Shown: in pieces, positions 19,867-29,542 of the stretch
Layout: every line of letters begins with the position of its first letter
Numbering within the stretch: position 1 is the first letter of the stretch
Assembly (NCBI RefSeq): GCF_029952525.1
Contig: NZ_JASAOF010000003.1
Span: 248,001 to 312,000 of the forward strand
Reading direction: 5' to 3'
Source: Saccharopolyspora ipomoeae
GTDB taxonomy: Bacteria > Actinomycetota > Actinomycetes > Mycobacteriales > Pseudonocardiaceae
DNA: 64,000 bases
Position numbers and translations under genes: made by a program
The notes under the pieces: generated by a model
The model's database searches: none
Told to the model about the DNA's origin: nothing
Seen by the model: only the letters and a program-made list of their open reading frames with translations

Positions 19867-21333
19867 TCAGTTCAGCAGGGCGTCGACGAAGGCACCCGGC
19901 TCGAACGGGGCCAGGTCGTCCGGCCCCTCGCCGAGGCCGACGAGCTTGACCGGGACGCCGAGCTCGCGCTGCACCTGGAAGACGATGCCGCCCTTGGCGG
20001 TGCCGTCGAGCTTGGTCAGCACGATCCCGGTGACGTCGACGACCTCGGAGAACACCCGGGCCTGCATGAGCCCGTTCTGGCCGGTCGTCGCGTCCAGCAC
20101 CAGCAGGACCTCGTCGACCTGCGCCTTCTTCTCCACGACGCGCTTGACCTTGCCGAGCTCGTCCATCAGACCGGTCTTGGTGTGCAGCCGCCCGGCCGTG
20201 TCGACCAGGACCGCGTCCACGGCGCTGTCGCTGCCCCGGCTGACCGCCTCGAACGCCACGCTGGCCGGGTCGGCGCCCTCGTTGCCGCGGACCACCTCGG
20301 CACCGACGCGCTCGCCCCAGGTCGCCAGCTGCTCGACCGCGGCGGCGCGGAAGGTGTCGGCCGCGCCCAGCAGCACCGTGCGGCCGTCGGCGACCAGCAC
20401 GCGGGCCAGCTTGCCGGTGGTGGTGGTCTTGCCGGTGCCGTTGACGCCCACGACCAGCAGCACCGCGGGCTTGCCGCCGTCGGCGGGGTCGCCGTGCGGC
20501 AGGGCCCGAACCGAGCGCTCCATGTCCTGGCCGAGCGCGTCGACGAGCACCTCGCGCAGGACCGCGCGGGCCTCCTCCGGGCTGCGGACGGCGCGGGAGG
20601 CGATCTCGCCGCGCAGCCGCTCGATGATCTCGGTGGTGGTGGCCGCGCCCAGGTCGGCCATCAGCAGGGTGTCCTCGATCTCCTCCCAGGAGTCCTCGTC
20701 GAGGTCACCCGCGCCGAGCAGGCCCAGCAGGCTCTGCCCGAAGGTCGTGCGGGAGCGGGAGAGCCGTCCGCGCAGCCGCTCCAGGCGACCGCTGGTGGGC
20801 TCGATCTCCTCCGGCTCGACCGCGGGTTTCTCCGGCTCCGGCGGCGCGACCGGTTCGGCGGCCGGCTCGGTCCCGGTGGGCTCGGGTGCCGCGGGCTGGG
20901 CCGGGACCTCGGGCTCGGTGAGCGGCTCGGCCGTCGCGGTGTCACCGGAACCGGCGGGCTCCTCGGGGAGCTCGACGTCGACGATGCCGCGCCGCTCGGT
21001 GTCGCGCGGGACCGCCGCGTCGTCACCGACGCCCGGCTGCCCCTCCACCTCGGTGCGCTCCTCGACCGGGTGCTCGGGCGCAGCTGTCTCGGCAGGCCCA
21101 GCTGTTTCAGCAGGCCCGGCGGTCTCGGGTTCGGCGGTGGCGGCGCCGCTGGCGAAGCTGATGCCCCCGCCCGCCTGGTAACCGCCGCCCTTGACCTCGG
21201 GGCGGGCTTCGGCTTCGTCCTTCTCGCGGAGGCTGATCCGCCGACGGCGGTTGAGCACCACACCGGCGACCACGGCGAGAGCCAGCACCAGCGCGACAAC
21301 GACGACGATCGCAATCAGGGTTGAGGTGGTCAC
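19867..21333 (-). CDS. ftsY: Signal recognition particle receptor FtsY
   Basis: FtsY is the membrane-associated SRP receptor GTPase. The 488-residue protein has one N-terminal membrane segment (TSTLIAIVVVVALVLALAV, about 2-28), common in actinobacterial FtsY. A long acidic Pro/Glu-rich linker (A domain, about 40-180) follows, then the NG domain with GVNGTGKTTTTGKLARVL, LGAADTFRAAAVEQL, DTAGRLHTK and LTKLDGTAKGG. It interacts with Ffh (ffh about 6 kb downstream). Divergent from anmK across a 126-bp gap. The terminator at 19818-19855 follows. Confidence 0.96.
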   Translation of the reverse strand: MTTSTLIAIVVVVALVLALAVVAGVVLNRRRRISLREKDEAEARPEVKGGGYQAGGGISFASGAATAEPETAGPAETAGPAETAAPEHPVEERTEVEGQPGVGDDAAVPRDTERRGIVDVELPEEPAGSGDTATAEPLTEPEVPAQPAAPEPTGTEPAAEPVAPPEPEKPAVEPEEIEPTSGRLERLRGRLSRSRTTFGQSLLGLLGAGDLDEDSWEEIEDTLLMADLGAATTTEIIERLRGEIASRAVRSPEEARAVLREVLVDALGQDMERSVRALPHGDPADGGKPAVLLVVGVNGTGKTTTTGKLARVLVADGRTVLLGAADTFRAAAVEQLATWGERVGAEVVRGNEGADPASVAFEAVSRGSDSAVDAVLVDTAGRLHTKTGLMDELGKVKRVVEKKAQVDEVLLVLDATTGQNGLMQARVFSEVVDVTGIVLTKLDGTAKGGIVFQVQRELGVPVKLVGLGEGPDDLAPFEPGAFVDALLN

Positions 21334-21459
21334 CCGGCCATCCTCCCACCTGCTCTAACCGCCTCGACCAGGCACCTGCCAGGCGGTTCCGTGAGCAATT
21401 CACCAACAATGCGTGCCAAGTGCTTGCTTTTTCATGTCCGTGTGCAATACACCACAGGT

Positions 21460-22635
21460 ATGCGCTGGTGGCGAGTGGTGGGACTGCTCTCGGGGACCTC
21501 GATGGACGGCATCGACGTGGTCGCCGCCGAGATGGCCCTCGACGGCGAGGCGATCCTGCTCCGGCCGCTCGGCGACACCACCCTCGACTACCCCGCCGAC
21601 CTGCGCGAACAGCTGCGCGACGCGCTGCCGCCCGGTGACGTCGACGCCGCGACCCTCTGCCGCCTCGACACGCACGTCGGCCAGGCCTTCGCCGACGCCG
21701 CCCGCCTCGGCGTCGAGCTCGCCGGTGGCGAGGCCGATTTCATCGCCTCGCTCGGCCAGACGCTCTACCACTGGGTCGAGGGCGACCGCGCCCTCGGCAC
21801 CCTGCAGATCGGCCAGCCCTCCTGGATCGCCGAGGCCACCGGGCTGCCGGTGATCTCCGACCTGCGGACCCGCGACGTCGCCGCCTCCGGCCACGGCGCG
21901 CCGCTGGCCGGAGTCCTCGACGCCCTCTGGCTCGGCGGAGCGGAAACCCAGGTCGCGGTGAACATCGGCGGGATCGCGAACATCACGGTGGTCGGCGGGC
22001 CCGAACCGCTGGCCTACGACACCGGGCCCGGCAACGCGCTCATCGACCTCGCCGCGCACCAGCGGACCGGCCGCGCGCAGGACACCGACGGAGCCCTGGC
22101 CGCCTCCGGAACACCCGACGAGGACCTGCTCAAGCTCCTGCTCGACGAGCCCTACTACGCGCTGCCCGCGCCGAAGTCGACCGGCAAGGAGCACTTCAAC
22201 GCCGCCCACCTCGACCGCGCCCTCACCGAGCTCGGCAGGCCGATCGACGACGGCGACCTGCTGGCGACCCTCACCGAGCTGACCGCGGCCACCGTCGCCG
22301 ACGCCTGCCGCGCCGAGGGCGCCCACCGCGTCGTCGTCTCCGGCGGCGGCGTGCACAACCCCGTGCTGCTGGCGGCACTGCGCCGACGGCTGGACGTCCC
22401 GGTGCTGGTCAGCAACGATCTCGGGATGCCCGCCGACAGCAAGGAGGCCCTGCTGACCGCGCTGCTCGGCTTCCTCACCTGGCACGGCCTGCCCGGCAAC
22501 ACGCCCGGGACCACCGGAGCGGCCGGCCCCCGAATCCTCGGCAGCATCACCCCCGGCCGCACCGCACTGCGGCTGCCGGAACCCGCCACCACCCCGCCCC
22601 GGCGGCTGATCGTGCGATCAGCCGCGACGAACTAG
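21460..22635 (+). CDS. anmK: Anhydro-N-acetylmuramic acid kinase
   Basis: AnmK phosphorylates and hydrolyses 1,6-anhydro-N-acetylmuramate to MurNAc-6-phosphate in peptidoglycan recycling. It is a sugar kinase of the ASKHA fold: LLSGTSMDGIDVV at the N-terminus, QTLYHW, DLRTRDVAASGHGAPL, NIGGIANIT, YDTGPGNALID, and GGGVHNPVLLAAL. The length of 391 residues fits. The homologous start is the ATG at 21460; the frame is open to 21391. Its stop overlaps the RBS of the symporter gene, so the two are one unit. A MurQ etherase is not present here. The C-terminal segment after about 360 is variable. Confidence 0.93.
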   Translation: MRWWRVVGLLSGTSMDGIDVVAAEMALDGEAILLRPLGDTTLDYPADLREQLRDALPPGDVDAATLCRLDTHVGQAFADAARLGVELAGGEADFIASLGQTLYHWVEGDRALGTLQIGQPSWIAEATGLPVISDLRTRDVAASGHGAPLAGVLDALWLGGAETQVAVNIGGIANITVVGGPEPLAYDTGPGNALIDLAAHQRTGRAQDTDGALAASGTPDEDLLKLLLDEPYYALPAPKSTGKEHFNAAHLDRALTELGRPIDDGDLLATLTELTAATVADACRAEGAHRVVVSGGGVHNPVLLAALRRRLDVPVLVSNDLGMPADSKEALLTALLGFLTWHGLPGNTPGTTGAAGPRILGSITPGRTALRLPEPATTPPRRLIVRSAATN

Positions 22636-22643
22636 GAGGCCAG

Positions 22644-24140
22644 ATGCGATCGCTCGACCTCGTCGTGATCGGCTTGTACCTGATCGCGATGCCGGCGCTG
22701 GGATTGCTGCTCAGCGGCAAGCAGAGGAGTTCGCAGGACTACTTCGTCGGCGGCAGGCGACTGCCCTGGTGGGCGGTGTGCTTCTCGGTGGTGGCCACCG
22801 AGACCTCCACGCTGACCGTGATCAGCGTGCCGACGGTGGCCTACCTCGGCAGCTTCACCTACCTGCAGCTGGCGATCGGCTACCTCATCGGCCGCATCAT
22901 CGTCTCGTTCGTGCTGCTGCCCCGGTACTTCGCCGGGAACCTGGTCAGCGCCTACGCGTTCCTCGGGCAGCGCTTCGGCAACGGGCTGCAGGGCACGGCG
23001 TCGGTGACGTTCCTGATCACCCGGCTGCTGGCCGACGGTCTGCGGCTGTTCGCCACCGCCATCCCGGTCAAGGTGATGCTGGCGGCCTTCGACGTCCACC
23101 TGGCGTACTGGCAGATCATCGCGCTGCTGTCGGTGCTCACCGTCGTCTACACCTACTTCGGCGGCATCCGGGCCGTGGTGTGGGTCGACGCGATCCAGAT
23201 GATCGTCTACGTCGGCGGCGCCGTCGTCGCCGGGATCATCCTGTTCGGCGAGCTGCCCGGCGACTGGTTCTCCACGGCGATGGCCGAGGGCAAGCTCCAG
23301 CTCTTCGACTTCTCCTCGTCGATCATCACCGACCAGTACGCGTTCTTCACCGCCGTGATCGGTGGCGCGGTGTTCGCGATGGCCTCGCACGGCGCCGATC
23401 AGCTCATGGTGCAGCGGCTGCTGGCCTGCAAGGACCTCAAGGACGGTCGCCGCGCGCTGATCACCAGCGGTGTCGTGGTCGCGCTGCAGTTCGCGCTGTT
23501 CCTGTTCATCGGCACGATGCTGTGGGCCTTCTACAAGGGCGCCACCCCGGACTCGATGGGCCTGTCCAGCTCCGACGAGCTGTTCCCGCAGTTCATCGTC
23601 AACGACCTGCCGCCGGGCGTCTCGGGCCTGTTCATCGCGGGCATCCTCGCCGCCGCGATGAGCACCCTCGCGTCGTCGCTGAACTCGCTGTCGACCTCCA
23701 CGGTCAGCGACCTCTACCAGCGGCTCTCGAAGAAGCCGCTCGACGACGCCTCGGTGCTGAGGATGGGCAAGTTGTGGACCCTGGTGTGGGCGGTCGTGTT
23801 CGTGGCGTTCGCGTCGATGTTCACCAGCACCGAGAACCCGGTCGTCGAGGTCGGTCTCAGCATCGCCAGCTACACCTACGGCGCGCTGCTGGGCTCGTTC
23901 CTGCTGGGATTGCTGGTCAAGCGGGCCCGGCAGGCGGACGCGATCATCGCGTTCGTCGCGACCCTCGCGGTGGTGCTGTACTTCGTCATCGGGGTGAGCT
24001 TCCCCGACGGCGAAGGAGGCGAGACGTCGCTGGCGTTCCCCTGGTACACGCCGCTCGGCGTGATCGTCACCCTCGTCGTCGGCGGCCTGCTGTCGCTGCG
24101 CCACAGCGACGAGGAGGAGCGGACGCCGGAAACCGTCTGA
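22644..24140 (+). CDS. Sodium:solute symporter family transporter
   Basis: This 498-residue SSS-family Na+/solute symporter has about 13 membrane helices. The N-terminus DLVVIGLYLIAMPALGLLLSGKQ and RSSQDYFVGGRRLPWW carries the typical SSSxxFxGGRxLP signature. Helix 8 contains AGILAAAMSTLASSLNSLST (Na+-site helix of the family). AGGAGG overlaps the anmK stop eight bases before the ATG, so it is translationally linked to anmK. Uptake of an amino sugar or of anhydro-sugars can be inferred from context only; the family also carries sialic acid, glucose and proline. The bidirectional hairpin at 24148-24187 ends it. Confidence 0.9.
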   Translation: MRSLDLVVIGLYLIAMPALGLLLSGKQRSSQDYFVGGRRLPWWAVCFSVVATETSTLTVISVPTVAYLGSFTYLQLAIGYLIGRIIVSFVLLPRYFAGNLVSAYAFLGQRFGNGLQGTASVTFLITRLLADGLRLFATAIPVKVMLAAFDVHLAYWQIIALLSVLTVVYTYFGGIRAVVWVDAIQMIVYVGGAVVAGIILFGELPGDWFSTAMAEGKLQLFDFSSSIITDQYAFFTAVIGGAVFAMASHGADQLMVQRLLACKDLKDGRRALITSGVVVALQFALFLFIGTMLWAFYKGATPDSMGLSSSDELFPQFIVNDLPPGVSGLFIAGILAAAMSTLASSLNSLSTSTVSDLYQRLSKKPLDDASVLRMGKLWTLVWAVVFVAFASMFTSTENPVVEVGLSIASYTYGALLGSFLLGLLVKRARQADAIIAFVATLAVVLYFVIGVSFPDGEGGETSLAFPWYTPLGVIVTLVVGGLLSLRHSDEEERTPETV

Positions 24141-24147
24141 CCACGAC

Positions 24148-24187
24148 GCGGAACGGCCCCCGGTGCGATCACCGGGGGCCGTTCCGC
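24148..24187. terminator. Bidirectional terminator between convergent genes
   Basis: An 18-bp perfect stem (24148-24165 with 24170-24187; GCGGAACGGCCCCCGGTG) has the loop CGAT. It lies between the symporter stop (24140, plus strand) and the stop of the minus-strand gene at 24195. It can end both. Confidence 0.8.
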
Positions 24188-24194
24188 TCGTGCG

Positions 24195-24860
24195 TCAGAG
24201 GGCCAGCGGGAGCAGGCCGACGAGCAGGACCAGGACGAACACGGCGATGCTGACGCCGATGGTCAGGCCCATGCCCGGGGTCGCCTGCGGGGTCGGGCCG
24301 ATCGCGCCGTCGACGAAGACCATCGCGGGCGCCCGGTAGAAGACGTCGAGCTGCTGACCCGCGCCGACCGGGATCACCGCGGTCGCGTGGCCGATCTTCC
24401 ACAGGTAGTTCACGTGCACCTGGATCTGGTGCTGTCCCGGCGGCAGGTCGATCGGGTTCTTGCCCCAGGTCAGCACCGGCCCCGGCTGGCCGTTGATCGT
24501 CACCTGCGGCTTGAACAGCAGGAACGCCCAGCCCAGCCAGTGGAACGAGCAGTCGATCAGCAACCGGCCCATGCCCGGCGGGGGCGGCGGGAACTGCGGC
24601 GGCATCTGCTGCTGCGGGGGCATCTGCTGGGGCGGCGGCTGCTGGGGCATCGGGCCGGACTGCGGGTAGCCCTGCAGCTGGGGGTATCCCTGCGGCGGCG
24701 ACGGCGGCTGCTGCGGGTACCCCTGCTGCGGATAGCCCTGCTGGGGGTACCCGGGCGGCTGCTGCTGGGGCATCGGCCCGGACTGCGGGTAGCCGGGCGG
24801 CACGCCCTGCTGCGGGTATGGCGACTGCCCTGGCGGCGGGCCGTACGGGTTGGTCATCAC
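24195..24860 (-). CDS. Pro/Gln-rich membrane-anchored protein
   Basis: A 221-residue protein of unknown function. The first 90 or so residues are Pro/Gln/Gly/Tyr repeats ([23 protein letters not shown]; two QSGPMPQQ copies). A compact region follows with hydrophobic beta-like segments ([25 protein letters not shown] to QLDVFYRAP), then one C-terminal membrane helix ([19 protein letters not shown]). The Pro/Gln-rich N-terminus is expected in the cytosol or outside depending on topology. The low-complexity N-terminus is prone to length variation. It ends at the bidirectional terminator at 24148-24187. No conserved domain can be assigned by eye. Confidence 0.75.
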   Translation of the reverse strand: MMTNPYGPPPGQSPYPQQGVPPGYPQSGPMPQQQPPGYPQQGYPQQGYPQQPPSPPQGYPQLQGYPQSGPMPQQPPPQQMPPQQQMPPQFPPPPPGMGRLLIDCSFHWLGWAFLLFKPQVTINGQPGPVLTWGKNPIDLPPGQHQIQVHVNYLWKIGHATAVIPVGAGQQLDVFYRAPAMVFVDGAIGPTPQATPGMGLTIGVSIAVFVLVLLVGLLPLAL

Positions 24861-24996
24861 GATCTCCTAGTGCCACGACGCCTCGCGGGATGCCGGATCG
24901 AACCCATCTTCGCGCATGCGTTCGGCGGTTCCCGCACCCCCGTCCGCTACAGCTCTTCAGGTTCGCGGTTCGGAAGCCGATCAAGGGGCAATGGGG

Positions 24997-25317
24997 ATGT
25001 TCGTCCGCAGGCGGATCGGAGCGGGGACCGACCACGGGGAGTTCCAGCGCAGGCTCGACGCCTACGCGGCCGGTGAGCTCGACGACGTCGACTGGCTGAT
25101 GATGCGCACGCACCTCGCCGAGTGCGCGCACTGCCGATCCCAGCTGTGCCGGCCCGCGCTGCTCAACCGCGCCGCACCGCAGCGCATCCTCGCCGACCAC
25201 GCGCCCGGTCGGAGAACCATGCGCGACACCGCCCCCGGCTGGACCATCGTGCTCGGCGTCGTCCTGGTCGCGGCCCTGGTCGCCTTCAGCATCGGGTACG
25301 CCCTCGGCGGCGTCTAG
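24997..25317 (+). CDS. Small anti-sigma-like zinc-finger membrane protein
   Basis: A 106-residue protein with a putative-zinc-finger (zf-HC2-like) anti-sigma motif: H39, C43 and C46 in HLAECAHCRSQ, plus C51, and the preceding LDAYAAGELDDVDWLMMRTHL typical of such N-terminal domains. A C-terminal membrane helix follows (TIVLGVVLVAALVAFSIG, about 83-100). ATG at 24997 has AAGGGG eight bases upstream; an ATG two codons earlier and the frame start at 24916 are alternatives. No sigma factor gene is next to it, so its partner, if any, lies elsewhere. It is convergent with smc. Confidence 0.65.
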   Translation: MFVRRRIGAGTDHGEFQRRLDAYAAGELDDVDWLMMRTHLAECAHCRSQLCRPALLNRAAPQRILADHAPGRRTMRDTAPGWTIVLGVVLVAALVAFSIGYALGGV

Positions 25318-25367
25318 TCATGCGGCGGAAGCCCTCGGGGTCCGCCCCCCGACCCACGAACCGGTTC

Positions 25368-28300
25368 TTAGTCCAGAACCGCTGCGACGTCGCCTTCTTC
25401 CGGGGTGCCTTCTTCCGGGGCGCCTTCGGGTTTCGGTTCGCCGTCCGACTTGCCCTTGAGGCGTTGTGAGATGACCTGGGTGATGCCGTCGCCGCGCATG
25501 GTGACGCCGTAGAGCGCGTCGGCGATCTCCATCGTCGGCTTCTGGTGCGTGATGATGATCAGCTGCGAGGTCGTGCGCAGCTGGTCCAGCAAGGTGATCA
25601 GGCGGCGCAGGTTGGTGTCGTCCAGCGCGGCCTCGACCTCGTCCATCACGTAGAACGGCGAGGGCCGGGCGCGGAAGATCGCCACCAGCATCGCCACCGC
25701 CGTCAGCGACTTCTCGCCACCGGACAGCAGCGACAGCCGCTTGACCTTCTTGCCCGGGGGACGCGCCTCGACCTCGACGCCGGTGGTCAGCATGTCCTCG
25801 GGATCGGTGAGCGTCAGGCGCCCGTCACCGCCGGGGAACAGGACCTTGAAGACGACCTCGAACTCCTTGGCCACGTCCTCGAACGCCGACGAGAAGACCT
25901 CCAGGATCTTCTCGTCGACCTCCTTGACGACGCTGAGCAGGTCGCGGCGGCTGTCCTTGAGGTCTTCGAGCTGGGTGGACAGGAACTTGTAGCGCTCCTC
26001 CAGCGCCGCGAACTCCTCCAGCGCCAGCGGGTTCACCTTGCCCAGCAGCGACAGGTCCTTCTCGGCGCGCTTGGCGCGGCGCTCCTGGGTGGCGCGGTCG
26101 TAGGGCACCGGCGGCGGGGCGCTGACCTCGTCGCCGCGCTCCTTGGCGGCCTCGTACTCGGCGACCTCGGCGGGGCTCGGCGGGACCGGGACGGTCGGGC
26201 CGTACTCGTCGACCAGGTCGTCCAAGCCGATGCCGAAGTCCTCGATGATCTTGGTTTCGAGCTGCTCGATGCGCAACCGCTGCTCGGCCCGCACGACCTC
26301 GTCGCGGTGCACGGCGTCGGTGAGCTTCTCCAGCTCGCCGGACAGCTCGCGCACCCGCGCGCGGATCACGCCGAGCGCCTGCTCGTGCTCGCTCTGCTTG
26401 GCCTGCGCGACGTCGCGCTCCTCGGTCGCGGCCTGCAGCGACACCGTGATCCGCTCCAGCGCGGTCTCGGCCCCGTCGACGACGACGCGGGTGACGCGGG
26501 CGGCGCGCTCGCGGGCCTCGCGAGCCGCTTCGGCGCGGGCGCGGGCCTCCCGCTCGTGGCGAGCGGCGCGGCGCAGCTGGTCGGCGCGGCCCTGCACGGC
26601 GCGGGCGCGTTCCTCCGCTGTCCGCTGCGTCAGCCGCGCGTCCATCTCCTGCTGCCGCACGCCGGTGAGCTCGGTGGAGAGCCGGTCGCGCTCATCGGTG
26701 TCGGGCTCGGCGGCCTCCTCCTGCTCGTTCTTGACCGCGTCGAGCCGCTCCTCCAGCTCGGCGAGCTTGGTCAGCGACTGGTCGCGGGTCTGCTCGACCT
26801 TGACGCGCTGCTCGGAGATCCGCTCGACCTCGGACGTGGCGTTGCGGGCGGCGCGCTGCAGGCTGGAGAGCCGCTCGGTGCTGCGGGCGCGGGCGACCTT
26901 GGCCTCGTTGATCTGCTCCTGCGCGGCGCGGGCCTCGGCCCGGCGCGATTCCTCCTCGGCGCGAGCGCCTTCCAACGCCGCCGAGTGCTGCTCAAGGCGC
27001 CGCTCGGCGGCGGCGAGCTCGGCCTCGGCCTCGTCGACGGCGGCCCGGACCTCGATGACGCTCTGCTCGTCGTCGGAACCACCGGTGGCCCAGTGCGCGC
27101 CGAGCACGTCACCCGCCGAGGTCACCGCCCGCACGCTGGGCTGGGCCTGCACCAGGTCCTTCGCCGCGTCCAGGGTGTCGACCACCGCGACCCGGTCCAG
27201 CGCGCTGAGCACCGCTCCGCGCAGCTCGTCCGGCGCGCTGACCAGGTCGACCGCCCAGCGGGCGGACCCGGTCAGCTGCGGCCATTGCGAGCGGTCGACG
27301 TCGGCGTCCGACCCGACGACCACGCCGGACCGCCCGGCGTCGTCGGACTTGAGCAGTTCCAGCGCGGTAACCGCGTCGGTGACGCCGCGGACCACGACGG
27401 CGTCGGCGACCGAGCCCAGCGCCGCGGCGAGCGCCGCCTCGGCACCGGTCTCGACGGTGAGCAGCGCGGCGACCGACCCGAGCAGACCGGGCACCCGGTC
27501 CCCGGCCGCGAGCAGGGCGCCCGCGCCGTCCTTGCGCTGCAAGCCCATCGACAGCGCTTCGACGCGGGCCTTCCAGGACGCGATCTCCCGCTCGGCGGCC
27601 CGCTCCTGCTTGACCAGCTCCTCCACCCGGGCTCGGGCGGCGTCGCGGGCCTGCGCGGCGGCCTCGCGGCGCTCCTGCAGGCCGGCGTCGTCGGAGTCCT
27701 GGCCGCCGCTCTCCTCCTCGGCGTCGGCGAGCGCGCTGTGCGCCTCCTCCGCGCGGGCGGTGGCCTCCTCCAGGGACTCGGAGAGCCGCTCGATCTCGTC
27801 GGCGCTGTCGCTGACCTTGCCGCGCAACGACTCGACCTGACCGGACAGCCGCGCGGCGCCCTCGCGCCGGTCGGCGATGGCCCGGACCGCGGCCATGTGG
27901 GCCTGCTCGGCCTGCTTGAGCTGCGATTCCAGCTCGGAGCGGCGCTGCACCACCTCCTGGAGGGCTTCGCGCGCCTCCTCGACCTGCTCGCGGAGCTCGA
28001 TCTCCTGCTCGGCGGCCTCCTCGGCCTCGGCGTCGAGCTGGTCGGGGTCCCGGCCGGAGCGCTGCTCCTCGCCCTGCTCGGTGAGGTGCTTGTGCCGCTC
28101 GGCGGCCAGCCGCAGCGTGCCGCGCAGGCGCTCTTCCAGCGCGGACAGGCGGTACCAGGTCTCCTGCGCCTTGTTCAGGCGCGGCGCGTCGGCGGCGACG
28201 GCCTCTTCGAGGGTCTTCTCCTCGGACTGGGCGAACTGCAGGGCACGCTCGACCTCGGTGCGCTTGGCGCGCGCGGTCTCCTGGTCCGCCTCGTCGCGGG

Positions 28301-29024
28301 CCAGGTCGGCGCGGGCGGTGACCAGGTCGTCGGCGATCAGCCGCAGCCGCGCGTCGCGCAGGTCGGCTTGCACGGTCTGCGCCTTGCGGGCGATCTCGGC
28401 CTGCTTGCCCAGCGGTTTGAGCTGCCGCCGCAGCTCGCTGGTGAGGTCGGTCAGACGCGTCAGGTTGGCCTGCATCGCGTCGAGCTTGCGGAGCGCCTTC
28501 TCCTTGCGCTTGCGGTGCTTGAGCACACCCGCGGCCTCCTCGATGAGGCGGCGGTTCTCGTCGGGCTTGGCCTGCAGGATCGACGCGAGCTGGCCCTGAC
28601 CGACGATGACGTGCATCTCGCGGCCGATGCCGGAGTCCGACAGCAGTTCCTGCACGTCCATCAACCGGCACGAGTTGCCGTTGATCTCGTACTCGCTGGC
28701 GCCGTCGCGGAACATCCGCCGCGTGATGGAGACCTCGGTGTACTCGATCGGCAGCGCGCCGTCGGCGTTGTCGATGGTCAGCGTGACCTCGGCGCGGCCC
28801 AGCGGGGCGCGACCCGCGGTGCCCGCGAAGATCACGTCCTCCATCTTGCCGCCGCGCAGGTCCTTGGCGCCCTGCTCGCCCATCACCCAGCGCAGCGCGT
28901 CGAGCACGTTGGACTTGCCCGAGCCGTTGGGGCCGACGACGCAGGTGATGCCGGGTTCGAAGCGCAGCGTGGTGGCCGAGGCGAAGGACTTGAACCCCTT
29001 CAGCGTCAGGCTCTTGAGATGCAC
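25368..29024 (-). CDS. smc: Chromosome segregation protein SMC
   Basis: SMC is the condensin ATPase that organises and segregates chromosomes with ScpA/ScpB. At 1218 residues it has the usual layout: N-terminal GPNGSGKS (31-38), two long coiled coils rich in Ala/Glu/Arg around a hinge in the middle (LGSVAALLTVETGAEAALAA and AALGSVADAVVVRGVT), and a C-terminal ABC signature LSLLSGGEKS near 1097-1106 with Walker B MDEVEAALDD near 1127. A Glu/Pro/Gly-rich tail follows. The antisense frame over it is open for 1288 codons, a codon-bias effect. It is preceded by acyP, as in mycobacteria. Confidence 0.97.
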   Translation of the reverse strand: MHLKSLTLKGFKSFASATTLRFEPGITCVVGPNGSGKSNVLDALRWVMGEQGAKDLRGGKMEDVIFAGTAGRAPLGRAEVTLTIDNADGALPIEYTEVSITRRMFRDGASEYEINGNSCRLMDVQELLSDSGIGREMHVIVGQGQLASILQAKPDENRRLIEEAAGVLKHRKRKEKALRKLDAMQANLTRLTDLTSELRRQLKPLGKQAEIARKAQTVQADLRDARLRLIADDLVTARADLARDEADQETARAKRTEVERALQFAQSEEKTLEEAVAADAPRLNKAQETWYRLSALEERLRGTLRLAAERHKHLTEQGEEQRSGRDPDQLDAEAEEAAEQEIELREQVEEAREALQEVVQRRSELESQLKQAEQAHMAAVRAIADRREGAARLSGQVESLRGKVSDSADEIERLSESLEEATARAEEAHSALADAEEESGGQDSDDAGLQERREAAAQARDAARARVEELVKQERAAEREIASWKARVEALSMGLQRKDGAGALLAAGDRVPGLLGSVAALLTVETGAEAALAAALGSVADAVVVRGVTDAVTALELLKSDDAGRSGVVVGSDADVDRSQWPQLTGSARWAVDLVSAPDELRGAVLSALDRVAVVDTLDAAKDLVQAQPSVRAVTSAGDVLGAHWATGGSDDEQSVIEVRAAVDEAEAELAAAERRLEQHSAALEGARAEEESRRAEARAAQEQINEAKVARARSTERLSSLQRAARNATSEVERISEQRVKVEQTRDQSLTKLAELEERLDAVKNEQEEAAEPDTDERDRLSTELTGVRQQEMDARLTQRTAEERARAVQGRADQLRRAARHEREARARAEAAREARERAARVTRVVVDGAETALERITVSLQAATEERDVAQAKQSEHEQALGVIRARVRELSGELEKLTDAVHRDEVVRAEQRLRIEQLETKIIEDFGIGLDDLVDEYGPTVPVPPSPAEVAEYEAAKERGDEVSAPPPVPYDRATQERRAKRAEKDLSLLGKVNPLALEEFAALEERYKFLSTQLEDLKDSRRDLLSVVKEVDEKILEVFSSAFEDVAKEFEVVFKVLFPGGDGRLTLTDPEDMLTTGVEVEARPPGKKVKRLSLLSGGEKSLTAVAMLVAIFRARPSPFYVMDEVEAALDDTNLRRLITLLDQLRTTSQLIIITHQKPTMEIADALYGVTMRGDGITQVISQRLKGKSDGEPKPEGAPEEGTPEEGDVAAVLD

Positions 29025-29114
29025 GGCTGCCGTCGACCTTTCCCGTCGGTTACGCGACCACGTCCGGGAGACTCTACCGTCGATCGACCTCGACTCGACG
29101 CAGAACCGCTGGTT

Positions 29115-29399
29115 CTAGCGCTCGACGAAGCCGTCCAAACCGCCCTTGGCTTCCATCCAGAGCTCGGCGACGTGGTCCACGCGGCCGGGCGTGCGACCGG
29201 AACGCAGGGCTTCCAGGAGCTTCTCGCAGTCCTCCCGGGGCCCCTCGGCGACGACCTCGACGCGGTTGGCGGGCAGGTTGGTGGCGCTGCCGACCAGCCC
29301 CAGCTCCAGCGCGCGCGAACGCGTCCACCAGCGAAAACCCACGCCCTGCACGTGTCCGTGCACGCGTGCGAGCAGTCGTACCGGCTCCTGTTCCGTCAC
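29115..29399 (-). CDS. acyP: Acylphosphatase
   Basis: A 94-residue acylphosphatase that hydrolyses carboxyl-phosphate bonds of acylphosphates. The signature VHGHVQGVGFRWWTRSRALELGLVGSATN includes the catalytic Arg (in VGFRWW) and Asn (in GSATNLPANRVEV, where N binds the substrate carbonyl). The remaining GREDCEKLL-like region is normal. It sits 90 bp upstream of smc on the same strand, the classical actinobacterial acyP-smc order. The next gene upstream in relatives is mutM, here displaced by about 25 kb. Confidence 0.93.
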   Translation of the reverse strand: MTEQEPVRLLARVHGHVQGVGFRWWTRSRALELGLVGSATNLPANRVEVVAEGPREDCEKLLEALRSGRTPGRVDHVAELWMEAKGGLDGFVER

Positions 29400-29542
29400 G
29401 GTCCCCGATGATGCCGCGCGCCCTCCGAGGTCACATCACCGGCTGTTGATCGGGGCGAATCCGGCCCCCGGTATGATCCGCCAGATCCCGGCGCGCCGGG
29501 ACACCGGGGGACGAGGACGAACCGACACGAGTTGGGGCACCG

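Noticed and set aside
25545-29411. A 1288-codon open frame antisense to smc
   Set aside because: High third-position G+C in actinomycetes makes antisense frames open; the smc protein on the other strand has all domain motifs.
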